Assembly: GCA_030686995.1 (NCBI GenBank)
Contig: CM060708.1
Location: 184,391,115 to 184,455,114, forward strand
From: Artemisia argyi
Taxonomy: Eukaryota; Streptophyta; Magnoliopsida; Asterales; Asteraceae
Direction of reading: 5' to 3'
DNA: 64,000 bases
The notes below the pieces were generated by a model that was not told the origin of the DNA, made no database searches, and saw only the letters and a program-made list of their open reading frames with translations. Every line of letters begins with the position of its first letter. Position 1 is the stretch's first letter. The position numbers and the translations under genes are program-made. Below are positions 46,175 to 58,246 of this stretch, in pieces.

Positions 46175-49100
46175 TGATTCGCCTCAAACGGTCAGATAAT
46201 TATTGATCAGCCACTTGTGAATGGCTAACTGTAATAGTCAAACAGCTGAGGCAAATGCTTCCGTGAAATACAGTGTTTTCCCGGGTCGTAATGTCCCAAC
46301 GAGGTGTGCGATGTTTTATTATAAACGAATCTGTGATTGAGTGAATGTGAACAGGGATATGAATAAGTGTGTGTGTGTGTGATTAAACTAGGGTTTTATA
46401 ACTATATTAACTATTACGTAAAACCTAGATATATAAACGTACACCAATTTAAAATCAGACGCGACTGCGTACTGAGAAAAAGGTGAGTTTTAAGGAAAAA
46501 TAAACTACAAGGGTTAAAATTGAAAATTCTATAAACTTAAACTTAAAAAAATATTTAATTAAAAAGAAAACTATTTTTTAGATTATTATATTATTTATTA
46601 TTAATTATTTAATTAAAAACTATTTAACTATTTAATTAAAACTAACTTAAATAAAAACTAATAATAATAAACACTACAAATTAAACTAAAAACTTATAAA
46701 AATATTTTCTAAACTTAAAAATGAACTTGAAGAAAGTATAAAAATAAATCTTTTTGTCTTTTTATAGATTTTCTATTAATTAAAAACTATTTATAATAAT
46801 TAAACTAATTAAACTATTTTAAATTACAAATAATACTAAAATAACTTAGAAAATTATGAAAAAATTTATAAAACTATTTAACCATCACAGGAATCCTAAA
46901 AAATTATAAAAACTTTATTTTATGTATTTTTAAACTAGTTTACTAATTATTATTCTATTTATTATTTAATTACTATTTAAACTATTTAAATTATAAAAAC
47001 TATTAAATGAACAGTATAAATCACAAGAAAATTTCTAAAATTATTTGATGACTTATAGAAGCTAGGAAAAATATAAAATATAGGTGTTACTATATAAAAA
47101 CTAATTATGCTAATTAAAACTTATTTATTGATTAATTACTAATAAAACTATTTTTAATTCTAATTAATACTAAAAGACAAAACAAAAATCTGAGAAAATC
47201 ATTATAAATACTTTAACCTAAAAGGAAATTAATAAAAATATAAAATTACAAATTACTTAATAAAAATCTAAAAATGAAAATTAAATTAAATAGAAACTAT
47301 CACTTACTATTATATTGTTTTTTTTTGAATTTTCTTTTTCCAAACTATATTATACCTAAATATAACTAAATTTTGTAAAAACAAATATTTTACAACTTAA
47401 AAATAAGCTAGATATAAGCTACTAACCAAAACAATTGACCACAGTTGACCAAACAAGCAAATAATCTCAAATGAGCTGGTGTGGGACCCACAATGGCAAA
47501 AGCTAGTTCCAATAGGTTAGTTGAACTATTATGAGTAAGTTTTAATCAAATAAGCTCAATAAATAAGCCACACAACAACAATAAGCACTTGCTTATTGTT
47601 GTTACTGAGACAAATTTGGGACAACCTTGGGGAGCAAAATTAAGTGGGGTCCACTGGGTTTGGGGTCAAACTAAGGGTCAATGGTTGTTACCTACCAGGA
47701 GGGGGGTTGGGAAAACCTAACTAAGGGGTGTGGGGCCAACTGAGTTGGTCACAAAACACCACCAAAGTGGTGGTGGTGAGTGACTGATCTGGTGTGCAGG
47801 GGAGATATTCTCCCTGCAGTTGAGTTTAGACAGGTGTGGGGCCCACCACAAAAATCTTAAAAATATGACAAAGATGGGATGATGAAGTTGAGGTGGTAGA
47901 CTACTTATTCTGAAAAACACAAGGTATAAATCTCAACACATAAATCTACAAAAATCCCCTAAATTTTGGAAAAATCTGAGTTCATGCAAATTTTGACTTT
48001 TGAGAAAAACTAATAGGTTGACTTTATTGAGTTTCTAATGATCCTAACTGATTGAATAAGCTGTAATATGATACCTAAAGACTGAATTAAGTTAAAACTA
48101 CAACTCATGAGGTGATGTGAGTGATTTTGGACCCCAACTGTTCAACAGTTGGTTACAAATGAAGGTTATGAGTGATTTTGACTTTCCAACTAAATAACCT
48201 AATGTATTATGATTTATTCATCCTACATGAACCTAATGTGAGTTGTACCAAGTGAATTGAATGCATAAAACTAACTAAAACTCATGAACCAAAGCTGATC
48301 CAAACACCCTCTTATACTAACAGATTTTTGTGTTTTTCAATTTTTAATGATGCTAATCCTAAACTAATGATGCAGAGTTCTTACTTAAGCTAAATAAACT
48401 TATTCTAAGCTAATTTTGAACACTTATTATTACTAATACTTAAAAATCCTATATGATCTAAGTTTGACAGTCAACTAAGATTATGAGCAATAATTTGAAA
48501 CTTAATGAACCAATAACAAACCTTAAGCTATAATAGTACTAGTATGTGACTATTAGACATGAATCATCATATTTAACAACTAATTAAGCATAGGAACAGT
48601 AAAAACCAAAGTTAGAATAAAGTGCTTACAATATGTCCAAGCTTAGAACTGAGTGAACCAGTTAACCAAATCAAACCCAACTGACTTCCACAAGTCACTA
48701 ATACCATGAACAATCCAAAATATACCCTGCTTCTTGCTTCCACATTCTTGAACACTAATTTTTATTTTTCTCTATTTTATTTATTATTTTTGGTATTTTT
48801 TTTATTTATTATGAACTCCAATATACTACTGATCAAAGATCCTTCAAAAGCTTATAGTTAAACTTCTGTGAGCTTACTAACACCTAAACAACAACAATTA
48901 CCAATTTAAAGTGAATTTGTCAAATCCACTATAAATTACTAAATACGGATTCTTAAAAGAAAACTTGAATTTAAATATTAGAACTGTTTTGGATTACACT
49001 GATGAGACTTAATAAGATACTAGATAGCCTTGAATTACACTAGGAATTGAAAAATTACAAATACGAATTTAAGCTAAAACTACCTAATCTAATAATCTTT

Positions 49101-50380
49101 CATTCTGGCTTCTCTTTCTCTTTATAGAGTGGAATTAGGTTTAGAATGGTCCACTGAAACTTTCCCACTTCTCATCCTGGGCATTGGAGCTCTGAATCAA
49201 TCTTGACCATTAAAAATACTTTTTGGCGCCAAAATATCTTTACACCAGCTGGGGTAGCGTGTGAGGATTTTAGGGTGCATTAATTGTTTCTTGGAGGTTG
49301 TGGAGGTGTGAGGTGGAAAGGAAGAGGTCAAGTGGTGATGGGTTGAGGTGGAGATAGCAGGTGGCTATGGAGAGGTGGAAAGGTGGGAGGGAAGGAGGTG
49401 GAGGTTTGACTGAGGTCAAACCTCAGTTATAAATAACGGGGTGTTTTTTTGTGTTTGTTGACCCAGTTTGACCGGAAGGGTTGGGATGGGCTTATAAAAC
49501 TTGGGCTTGGGTAATTTAAATAAAGGGTGGGCTGGATTAGTTTAGGATTGGGTTTAGTTAATAACTTGTGGTCCGGTTGGTTTAATTGTAGACAAGGACC
49601 ATTTTTGTAATTTTCATTTTTATAGGGACTGAAAGTGTAAGTTTTCTAAAGTTATCCAAGAGGTGTATTTTTGTCACTAATGAATAGTACAAGGGCAATA
49701 AAGGTAAATTTCCATGTTTGAATACCCAAGGACTATTTTTGCCAATTTGGAAACTTTAGAGACTAAATGTGTAATTTCTTCAAAACTTTCATCCAGGGAC
49801 TAATAGTGACAATTATGAATTCCCTAGGACCCTTAATGATAATTTTCCCATTTTGAACACCCGGGGACTAAAACTGTCAAGTTTGAAACTTTGAGGGACC
49901 TGTTTTGCCAAACTGTGAAACTTCAGGGACCAATCATGTAAATTCACCAAACTTCACACCAAGGACCATTCCTGCAAAAGATTATTAGTACAAGGACCAA
50001 AATTAATTTTTCTCAAAGTTTTTACATCCCAGGGACCATTTCTGTCAAATTCCAAAGTATAGGGACTAAACTTGTAATTTTGTGAAACTTTGCACCAAAG
50101 GACTAAATATGTAACTTTATGATTAAAAAGGACCTTTGATGATTTTTTCAAGTTTTAGAATGACCAGGGACTAGTTTTGCTAATTTATGAAACTTGAGGG
50201 ACTGAAACTGCCAATTATGCAAACTTTGTACGTTTTTCATCTGTTTTTGCATATTTTGCATTTGAAACATATAAAACACACCTCTAAGATATTTTAAGTA
50301 TTTTGATACATATTTGAGTGTTTTTGTATGTTTTGGCAATTCAGATTAGTTTAAAATGATGAGTATTTAGACACTCATCA
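46175..50380 (-). repeat. E8 3' LTR (4206 bp)
   Basis: AT-rich at 46500-47400; a 67-codon frame at 47717-47920 is LTR sequence repeated in the other copy, with no domain. A degenerate GGGAC tandem array lies at 49595-50215 and a perfect 10-bp inverted repeat at 49401-49424. Confidence 0.93.
49595..50215. repeat. Degenerate tandem array of GGGACYA units in the E8 LTR
   Basis: About 15 units of 30-38 bp, each with GGGAC(T/C) followed by a T-rich part with TGTNAA and often AAACTT. The same array is in the other LTR (57345-57965), and in reverse orientation in E7 (62660-62980). Confidence 0.7.
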
Positions 50381-51426
<1,046 letters not shown>

Positions 51427-53682
51427 TCATAATTTATAAATGAGAATGCCGGGGTCAAAGATAATATCCTCACTCCCAAAAGAGTGAAGAACAGGATAAG
51501 GAACAGAATATATGAAGAAAAGAAAGAAAGTCATGATGAAAATCATGATTAACTCTTCTTCCTCAATAGGAGAATTCATTGTTTCATGAATCTCCTCTTT
51601 TAAGCTCGTTTGATCAAGACATATTATGGGTATGTCTAGATCAAAATAGAAACTATCATACTCCGGTGGAGATATGATATGAGTGAGTTCACAGGAGAAC
51701 TCCTCAAAGGTGAATGATTCGTATTCGGGATTGATTTGAGTGAATTCACTTGGGAACTCCTCAATAGTAAATGATTCATAAACGGGAAGAGAATTATAAA
51801 AATGAGAAGTGGTGATACCACTTATCTTCTCTTCCGTTTGATCAAAATGGAACGTTTGCAATTCCGGAATAGAATCATTGATCAAAATCTCACTATCCTT
51901 GACGGGGATAGGAGATGAAATAGGCTTTTCATTAAAAGCCTCGATTCTAGAAATGAGAAGATTAGCATTTAATAATGTAAGACGAAGAGCTTCGTCTTGG
52001 ATTATTTCTTCCTCATTCTCTTCTTCTGAGTTGACAAGCTCAGAAGGCAATTCCCCCACATAACTTATGTCTCCACAAGATAAAGAATTGTTCTCATCAG
52101 AATCAGAGAACATCTCAATATGATCATTTGGAAAGACAAGAGGGGGAGGGATATCACACATGTGATCAAGAATTCCCTGTGACTCACTTGGGATTGAGAC
52201 AAGGTTCTCAACACTAGACTTTATGAATTCGTCCGATTCCTTTGCAGGAATAGTGTCAAGATGCTCGTCCCCCATGCTCAGAGAGTGAGTGGGAACCTCG
52301 GGTGTGATAACATCATACAGAGGGAGCTGTGAAGGACTAGCAGTAATGGAGTCTACAAGTTCCATTATTTCTACTGCTGGTGATTCAGTTATATTCTTTT
52401 CTCCCTGTATATGCATGGAAGGAGTCTCAACTGATGAACATGATGAGGTATCATCACTTTCATCATCCTCATAGAGAAGAGCAGCATTTTGAAATTTGGT
52501 ACGTATTTTAGCTGCTTGTTCTAAGACTAGTAATTCTTCCATGCTTCTTTCGTCTCTAGCAGCATGTTTTTCAACAAGTAATTCCGCGATAGATTTATCA
52601 CGAGAATATGGAATGAGTGGAAACTGTGGGGGTGTGAATGTGTCAAATCCGTATGTATTAGAACTAGAACAATGTTCAGGTTTATAATATGGTTGACATT
52701 GGAAATCATCATGAGGACCCCCACAATGTACACAAGAAAAACTTGGTGTATTGTGAGACGACATATTAGCTAACTCCTCTCTAATGTTTTTAAGTTTTTC
52801 AAGAACCTCTAGACAAGGGTCTTGCTGGTTTTGAGGAGTTGCTTGGTTCATTTGGTATTGTGGAGGTGGGTCTTGAAACGAATAGTCGTAATTGTTACAA
52901 GGAAATGGATTCCTTGTTTGACAATCAGAGCTAAAGTGTGGACCTCCACAGTACTCACAACAGTAAAACTGTTGAGTCTGGCTTGGTGTATTTTGATACG
53001 AAGCATCATTGATATTTGGATAATATGATTCTTGCTCGTATGAACGTGACGGGTAGTTAGAAAAATTTGAGGAGTCGTTGAATGAGTTTTGATTAGGATC
53101 ATAAGTAAATGAATTACTCGATCCACAAAACAAACAACTCCCGTTTTGAATATCATTACCACATTGTACACATGTACACCAACGACATGGAAAACCGAAA
53201 AGCGGCTCACCACAACCGTCACAAGGAACAAAATCCGGAGGTGGGACAAGTGGTGTGCTCTTAGAGCTAGGAATTTCCACCACTTCCGTTATGGTCTCGG
53301 GTTTTGGTTCTTGATAAACGTGAAGGTTAGGTAAGTCGTTCTTTTCAGTCACTACCCTAAGCTCTGTACGTTTGCTTGACAAACTTTTAACCGTAAACCG
53401 TGAAAGATCAGGATTGATTCTTGAAGGTTTAGGAGCATTTGTGAGCTCAGGGTTTTGGACAACCGTGGTTTGGACGTATTTAGCACCTCCATCGTCAGAG
53501 GAAAGTACAAGGTCCTTTGTCACCTCGGTTTCATGATCTCTTTCCCTCACCGGAGAGGGAATAGGAATCGAAGGTCCATCATAATCAACATAACATCTCA
53601 ACATTTTTGACAAGGCCATAAGTTTTTCAACTTTACTTTTACAGGCCCTTTGTTTAAAGAAATCTTCATCGAGAGATGCCAT
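51427..53682 (-). CDS. E8 gag-like protein with CX2CX3HX4C motifs, intact
   Basis: An uninterrupted 751-codon ORF starting about 200 bases after the PBS, in the gag position. The N-terminal 150 residues are charged. Residues about 155-200 are Cys-rich (CDGCGEPLFGFPC, CVQCGN, CLFCGSS). Two zinc-knuckle-like units follow, CEYCGGPHFSSDC and CVHCGGPHDDFQC; they are CX2CX3HX4C, one residue shorter than the retroviral CCHC. The middle is Gln/Asn/Tyr-rich, and the second half is acidic with YESFT(I/F)EEF repeats. Near the C-terminus a run of about 18 hydrophobic residues (IMIFIMTFFLFFIYSVPY) could span a membrane, followed by SEDIIFDPGI. No RT, integrase or protease motif. I recall related proteins in Asteraceae genomes. 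Probable particle or RNA-binding protein. Confidence 0.75.
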   Translation of the reverse strand: MASLDEDFFKQRACKSKVEKLMALSKMLRCYVDYDGPSIPIPSPVRERDHETEVTKDLVLSSDDGGAKYVQTTVVQNPELTNAPKPSRINPDLSRFTVKSLSSKRTELRVVTEKNDLPNLHVYQEPKPETITEVVEIPSSKSTPLVPPPDFVPCDGCGEPLFGFPCRWCTCVQCGNDIQNGSCLFCGSSNSFTYDPNQNSFNDSSNFSNYPSRSYEQESYYPNINDASYQNTPSQTQQFYCCEYCGGPHFSSDCQTRNPFPCNNYDYSFQDPPPQYQMNQATPQNQQDPCLEVLEKLKNIREELANMSSHNTPSFSCVHCGGPHDDFQCQPYYKPEHCSSSNTYGFDTFTPPQFPLIPYSRDKSIAELLVEKHAARDERSMEELLVLEQAAKIRTKFQNAALLYEDDESDDTSSCSSVETPSMHIQGEKNITESPAVEIMELVDSITASPSQLPLYDVITPEVPTHSLSMGDEHLDTIPAKESDEFIKSSVENLVSIPSESQGILDHMCDIPPPLVFPNDHIEMFSDSDENNSLSCGDISYVGELPSELVNSEEENEEEIIQDEALRLTLLNANLLISRIEAFNEKPISSPIPVKDSEILINDSIPELQTFHFDQTEEKISGITTSHFYNSLPVYESFTIEEFPSEFTQINPEYESFTFEEFSCELTHIISPPEYDSFYFDLDIPIICLDQTSLKEEIHETMNSPIEEEELIMIFIMTFFLFFIYSVPYPVLHSFGSEDIIFDPGILIYKL

Positions 53683-53885
53683 TAGAATTAATTATGGGAC
53701 AAGTGGAAGAAAGTAGAATCAAAGGGTTTTGGGGATGAGAAATGAAGAATCAAATAGGTAGGGGTGTAAAGGTGAATATTTTTGTGTTTTGTTTTATAAA
53801 AATATGGATAAAAGATGGTAAATATACAATGGATGTATATCCAGAATCACTAATACGCAAAATCGTTTAAAATAAGCGCACAACC

Positions 53886-53903
53886 TCCCCGGCAGCGGCG
53901 CCA
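53886..53903 (-). other. E8 primer-binding site, tRNA-Asp type
   Basis: The minus strand reads TGGCGCCGCTGCCGGGGA, five bases inside the LTR; close to the tRNA-Asp PBS of Athila/Tat Gypsy elements. Confidence 0.8.
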
Positions 53904-53908
53904 AATTT

Positions 53909-56900
53909 TGATTCGCCTCAAACGGTCAGATAATTATTGATCAGCCACTTGTGAATGGCTACCTGTAATAGTCAAACAGCTGAGGCAAATGCTTCCGTGA
54001 AATACAGTGTTTTCCCGGGTCGTAATGTCCCAACGAGGTGTGCGATGTTTTATTATAAACGAATCTGTGATTGAGTGAATGTGAACAGGGATATGAATAA
54101 GTGTGTGTGTGTGATTAAACTAGGGTTTTATAACTATATTAACTATTACGTAAAACCTAGATATATAAACGTACACCAATTTAAAATCAGACGCGACTGC
54201 GTACTGAGAAAAAGGTGAGTTTTAAGGAAAAATAAACTACAAGGGTTAAAATTGAAAATTCTATAAACTTAAACTTAAAAAAATATTTAATTAAAAAGAA
54301 AACTATTTTTTAGATTATTATATTATTTATTATTAATTATTTAATTAAAAACTATTTAACTATTTAATTAAAACTAACTTAAATAAAAACTAATAATAAT
54401 AAACACTACAAATTAAACTAAAAACTTATAAAAATATTTTCTAAACTTAAAAATGAACTTGAAGAAAGTAAAAAAATAAATCTTTTTGTCTTTTTATAGA
54501 TTTTCTATTAATTAAAAACTATTTATAATAATTAAACTAATTAAACTATTTTAAATTACAAATAATACTAAAATAACTTAGAAAATTATGAAAAAATTTA
54601 TAAAACTATTTAACCATCACAGGAATCCTAAAAAATTATAAAAACTTTATTTTATGTATTTTTAAACTAGTTTACTAATTATTATTTTATTTATTATTTA
54701 ATTACTATTTAAACTATTTAAATTATAAAAACTATTAAATGAACAGTATAAATCACAAGAAAATTTCTAAAATTATTTGATGACTTATAGAAGCTAGGAA
54801 AAATATAAAATATAGGTGTTACTATATAAAAACTAATTATGCTAATTAAAACTTATTTATTGATTAATTACTAATAAAACTATTTTTAATTCTAATTAAT
54901 ACTAAAAGACAAAACAAAAATCTGAGAAAATCATTATAAGTACTTTAACCTAAAAGGAAATTAATAAAAATATAAAATTACAAATTACTTAATAAAAATC
55001 TAAAAATGAAAATTAAAATTAAACTAAATTAAATAGAAACTATCACTTACTATTATATTGTTTTTTTTGAATTTTCTTTTTCCAAACTATATTATACCTA
55101 AATATAACTAACTTTTGTAAAAACAAATATTTTACAACTTAAAAATAAGCTAGATATAAGCTACTAACCAAAACAGTTGACCACAGTTGACCAAACAAGC
55201 AAATAAGCTCAAATGAGCTGGTGTGGGACCCACAATGGCAAAAGCTAGTTCCAATAGGTTAGTTGAACTATTATGAGTAAGTTTTAATCAAATAAGCTCA
55301 ATAAATAAGCCACACAACAACAATAAGCACTTGCTTATTGTTGTTACTGAGACAGATTTGGGACAACCTTGGGGAGCAAAATTAAGTGGGGTCCACTGGG
55401 TTTGGGGTCAAACTAAGGGTCAATGGTTGTTACCTACCAGGAGGGGGGTTGGGAAAACCTAACTAAGGGGTGTGGGGCCAACTGAGTTGGTCACAAAACA
55501 CCACCAAAGTGGTGGTGGTGAGTGACTGATCTGGTGTGCAGGGGAGATATTCTCCCTGCAGTTGAGTTTAGACAGGTGTGGGGCCCACCACAAAAATCTT
55601 AAAAATATGACAAAGATGGGATGATGAAGTTGAGGTGGTAGACTACTTATTCTGAAAAACACAAGGTATAAATCTCAACACATAAATCTACAAAAATCCC
55701 CTAAGTTTTGGAAAAATCTGAGTTCATGCAAATTTTGACTTTTGAGAAAAACTAATAGGTTGACTTTATTGAGTTTCTAATGATCCTAACTGATTGAATA
55801 AGCTGTAATATGATACCTAAAGGCTGAATTAAGTTAAAACTACAACTCATGAGGTGATGTGAGTGATTTTGGACCCCAACTGTTCAACAGTTGGTTACAA
55901 ATGAAGGTTATGAGTGATTTTGACTTTCCAACTAAATAACCTAATGTCTTATGATTTATTCATCCTACATGAACCTAATGTGAGTTGTACCAAGTGAATT
56001 GAATGCATAAAACTAACTAAAACTCATGAACCAAAGCTGATCCAAACACCCTCTTATACTAACAGATTTTTGTGTTTTTCAATTTTTAATGATGCTAATC
56101 CTAAACTAATGATGCAGAGTTCTTACTTAAGCTAAATAAACTTATTCTAAGCTAATTTTGAACACTTATTATTACTAATACTTAAAAATCCTATATGATC
56201 TAAGTTTGACAGTCAACTAAGATTATGAGCAATAATTTGAAACTTAATGAACCAATAACAAACCTTAAGCTATAATAGTACTAGTATGTGACTATTAGAC
56301 ATGAATCATCATATTTAACAACTAATTAAGCATAGGAACAGTAAAAACCAAAGTTAGAATAAAGTGCTTACAATATGTCCAAGCTTAGAACTGAGTGAAC
56401 CAGTTAACCAAATCAAACCCAACTGACTTCCACAAGTCACTAATACCATGAACAATCCAAAATATACCCTGCTTCTTGCTTCCACATTCTTGAACACTAA
56501 TTTTTATTTTTCTCTATTTTATTTATTATTTTTGGTATTTTTTTTTATTTATTATGAACTCCAATATACTACTGATCAAAGATCCTTCAAAAGCTTATAG
56601 TTAAACTTCTGTGAGCTTACTAACACCTAAACAACAACAATTACCAATTTAAAGTGAATTTGTCAAATCCACTATAAATTACTAAATACGGATTCTTAAA
56701 AGAAAACTTGAATTTAAATATTAGAACTGTTTTGGATTACACTGATGAGACTTAATAAGATACTAGATAGCCTTGAATTACACTAGGAATTGAAAAATTA
56801 CAAATACGAGTTTAAGCTAAAACTACCTAATCTAATAATCTTTCATTCTGGCTTCTCTTTCTCTTTATAGAGTGGAATTAGGTTTAGAATGGTCCACTGA

Positions 56901-58130
56901 AACTTTCCCACTTCTCATCCTGGCCATTGGAGCTCTGAATCAATCTTGACCATTAAAAATACTTTTTGGCGCCAAAATATCTTTACACCAGCTGGGGTAG
57001 TGTGTGAGGATTTTAGGGTGCATTAATTGTTTCTTGGAGGTTGTGGAGGTGTGAGGTGTGAGGTGGAAAGGAAGAGGTCAAGTGGTGATGGGTTGAGGTG
57101 GAGATAGCAGGTGGCTATGGAGAGGTGGAAAGGTGGGAGGGAAGGAGGTGGAGGTTTGACTGAGGTCAAACCTCAGTTATAAATAACGGGGTGTTTTTTT
57201 GTGTTTGTTGACCCAGTTTGACCGGAAGGGTTGGGATGGGCTTATAAAACTTAGGCTTGGGTAATTTAAATAAAGGGTGGGCTGGATTAGTTTAGGATTG
57301 GGTTTAGTTAATAACTTGTGGTCCGGTTGGTTTAATTGTAGACAAGGACCATTTTTGTAATTTTCATTTTTATAGGGACTGAAAGTGTAAGTTTTCTAAA
57401 GTTATCCAAGAGGTGTATTTTTGTCACTAATGAATAGTACAAGGGCAATAAAGGTAAATTTCCATGTTTGAATACCCAAGGACTATTTTTGCCAATTTGG
57501 AAACTTTAGAGACTAAATGTGTAATTTCTTCAAAACTTTCATCCAGGGACTAATAGTGACAATTATGAATTCCCTAGGACCCTTAATGATAATTTTCCCA
57601 TTTTGAACACCTGGGGACTAAAACTGTCAAGTTTGAAACTTTGAGGGACCTGTTTTGCCAAACTGTGAAACTTCAGGGACCAATCATGTAAATTCACCAA
57701 ACTTCACACCAAGGACCATTCCTGCAAAAGATTATTAGTACAAGGACCAAAATTAATTTTTCTCAAAGTTTTTACATCCCAGGGACCATTTTTGTCAAAT
57801 TCCAAAGTACAGGGACTAAACTTGTAATTTTGTGAAACTTTGCACCAAAGGACTAAATATGTAAATTTATGATTAAAAAGGACCTTTGATGATTTTTTCA
57901 AGTTTTAGAATGACCAGGGACTAGTTTTGCTAATTTATGAAACTTGAGGGACTGAAACTGCCAATTATGCAAACTTTGTACGTTTTTCATCTGTTTTTAC
58001 ATATTTTGCATTTGAAACATATAAAACACACCTCTAAGATATTTTAAGTATTTTGATACATATTTGAGTGTTTTTGTATGTTTTGGCAGTTCAGATTAGT
58101 ATAAAATGGTGAGTATTTAGACACTCATCA
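53909..58130 (-). repeat. E8 5' LTR (4222 bp)
   Basis: Near-identical to 46175-50380. A TATA-like TATAAAGAG (minus) is at 56862-56870. Differences include a (GT)n length change and a duplicated GTGTGAG near 57055. Confidence 0.93.
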
Positions 58131-58135
58131 ATTCA

Positions 58136-58246
58136 CGTGGGAAACGTGATGATGAATTCTCATGTGTATGTACTCATCTATTTTCGATCTAAATGGGTAA
58201 CTTGAAGTGAATCGCGAGGACGCGATTCCATTTAAGGAGGTGTGAC
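58136..58246 (+). other. E6 interior remainder and polypurine tract
   Basis: 111 bp between E8 and the 3' LTR, ending in the purine-rich AAGGAGGTGTGAC (58234-58246), the probable plus-strand primer. Confidence 0.65.

Noticed and set aside
47717..47920. 67-codon ORF present twice (also 55459-55662)
   Set aside because: LTR sequence of E8; recent duplication explains conservation.
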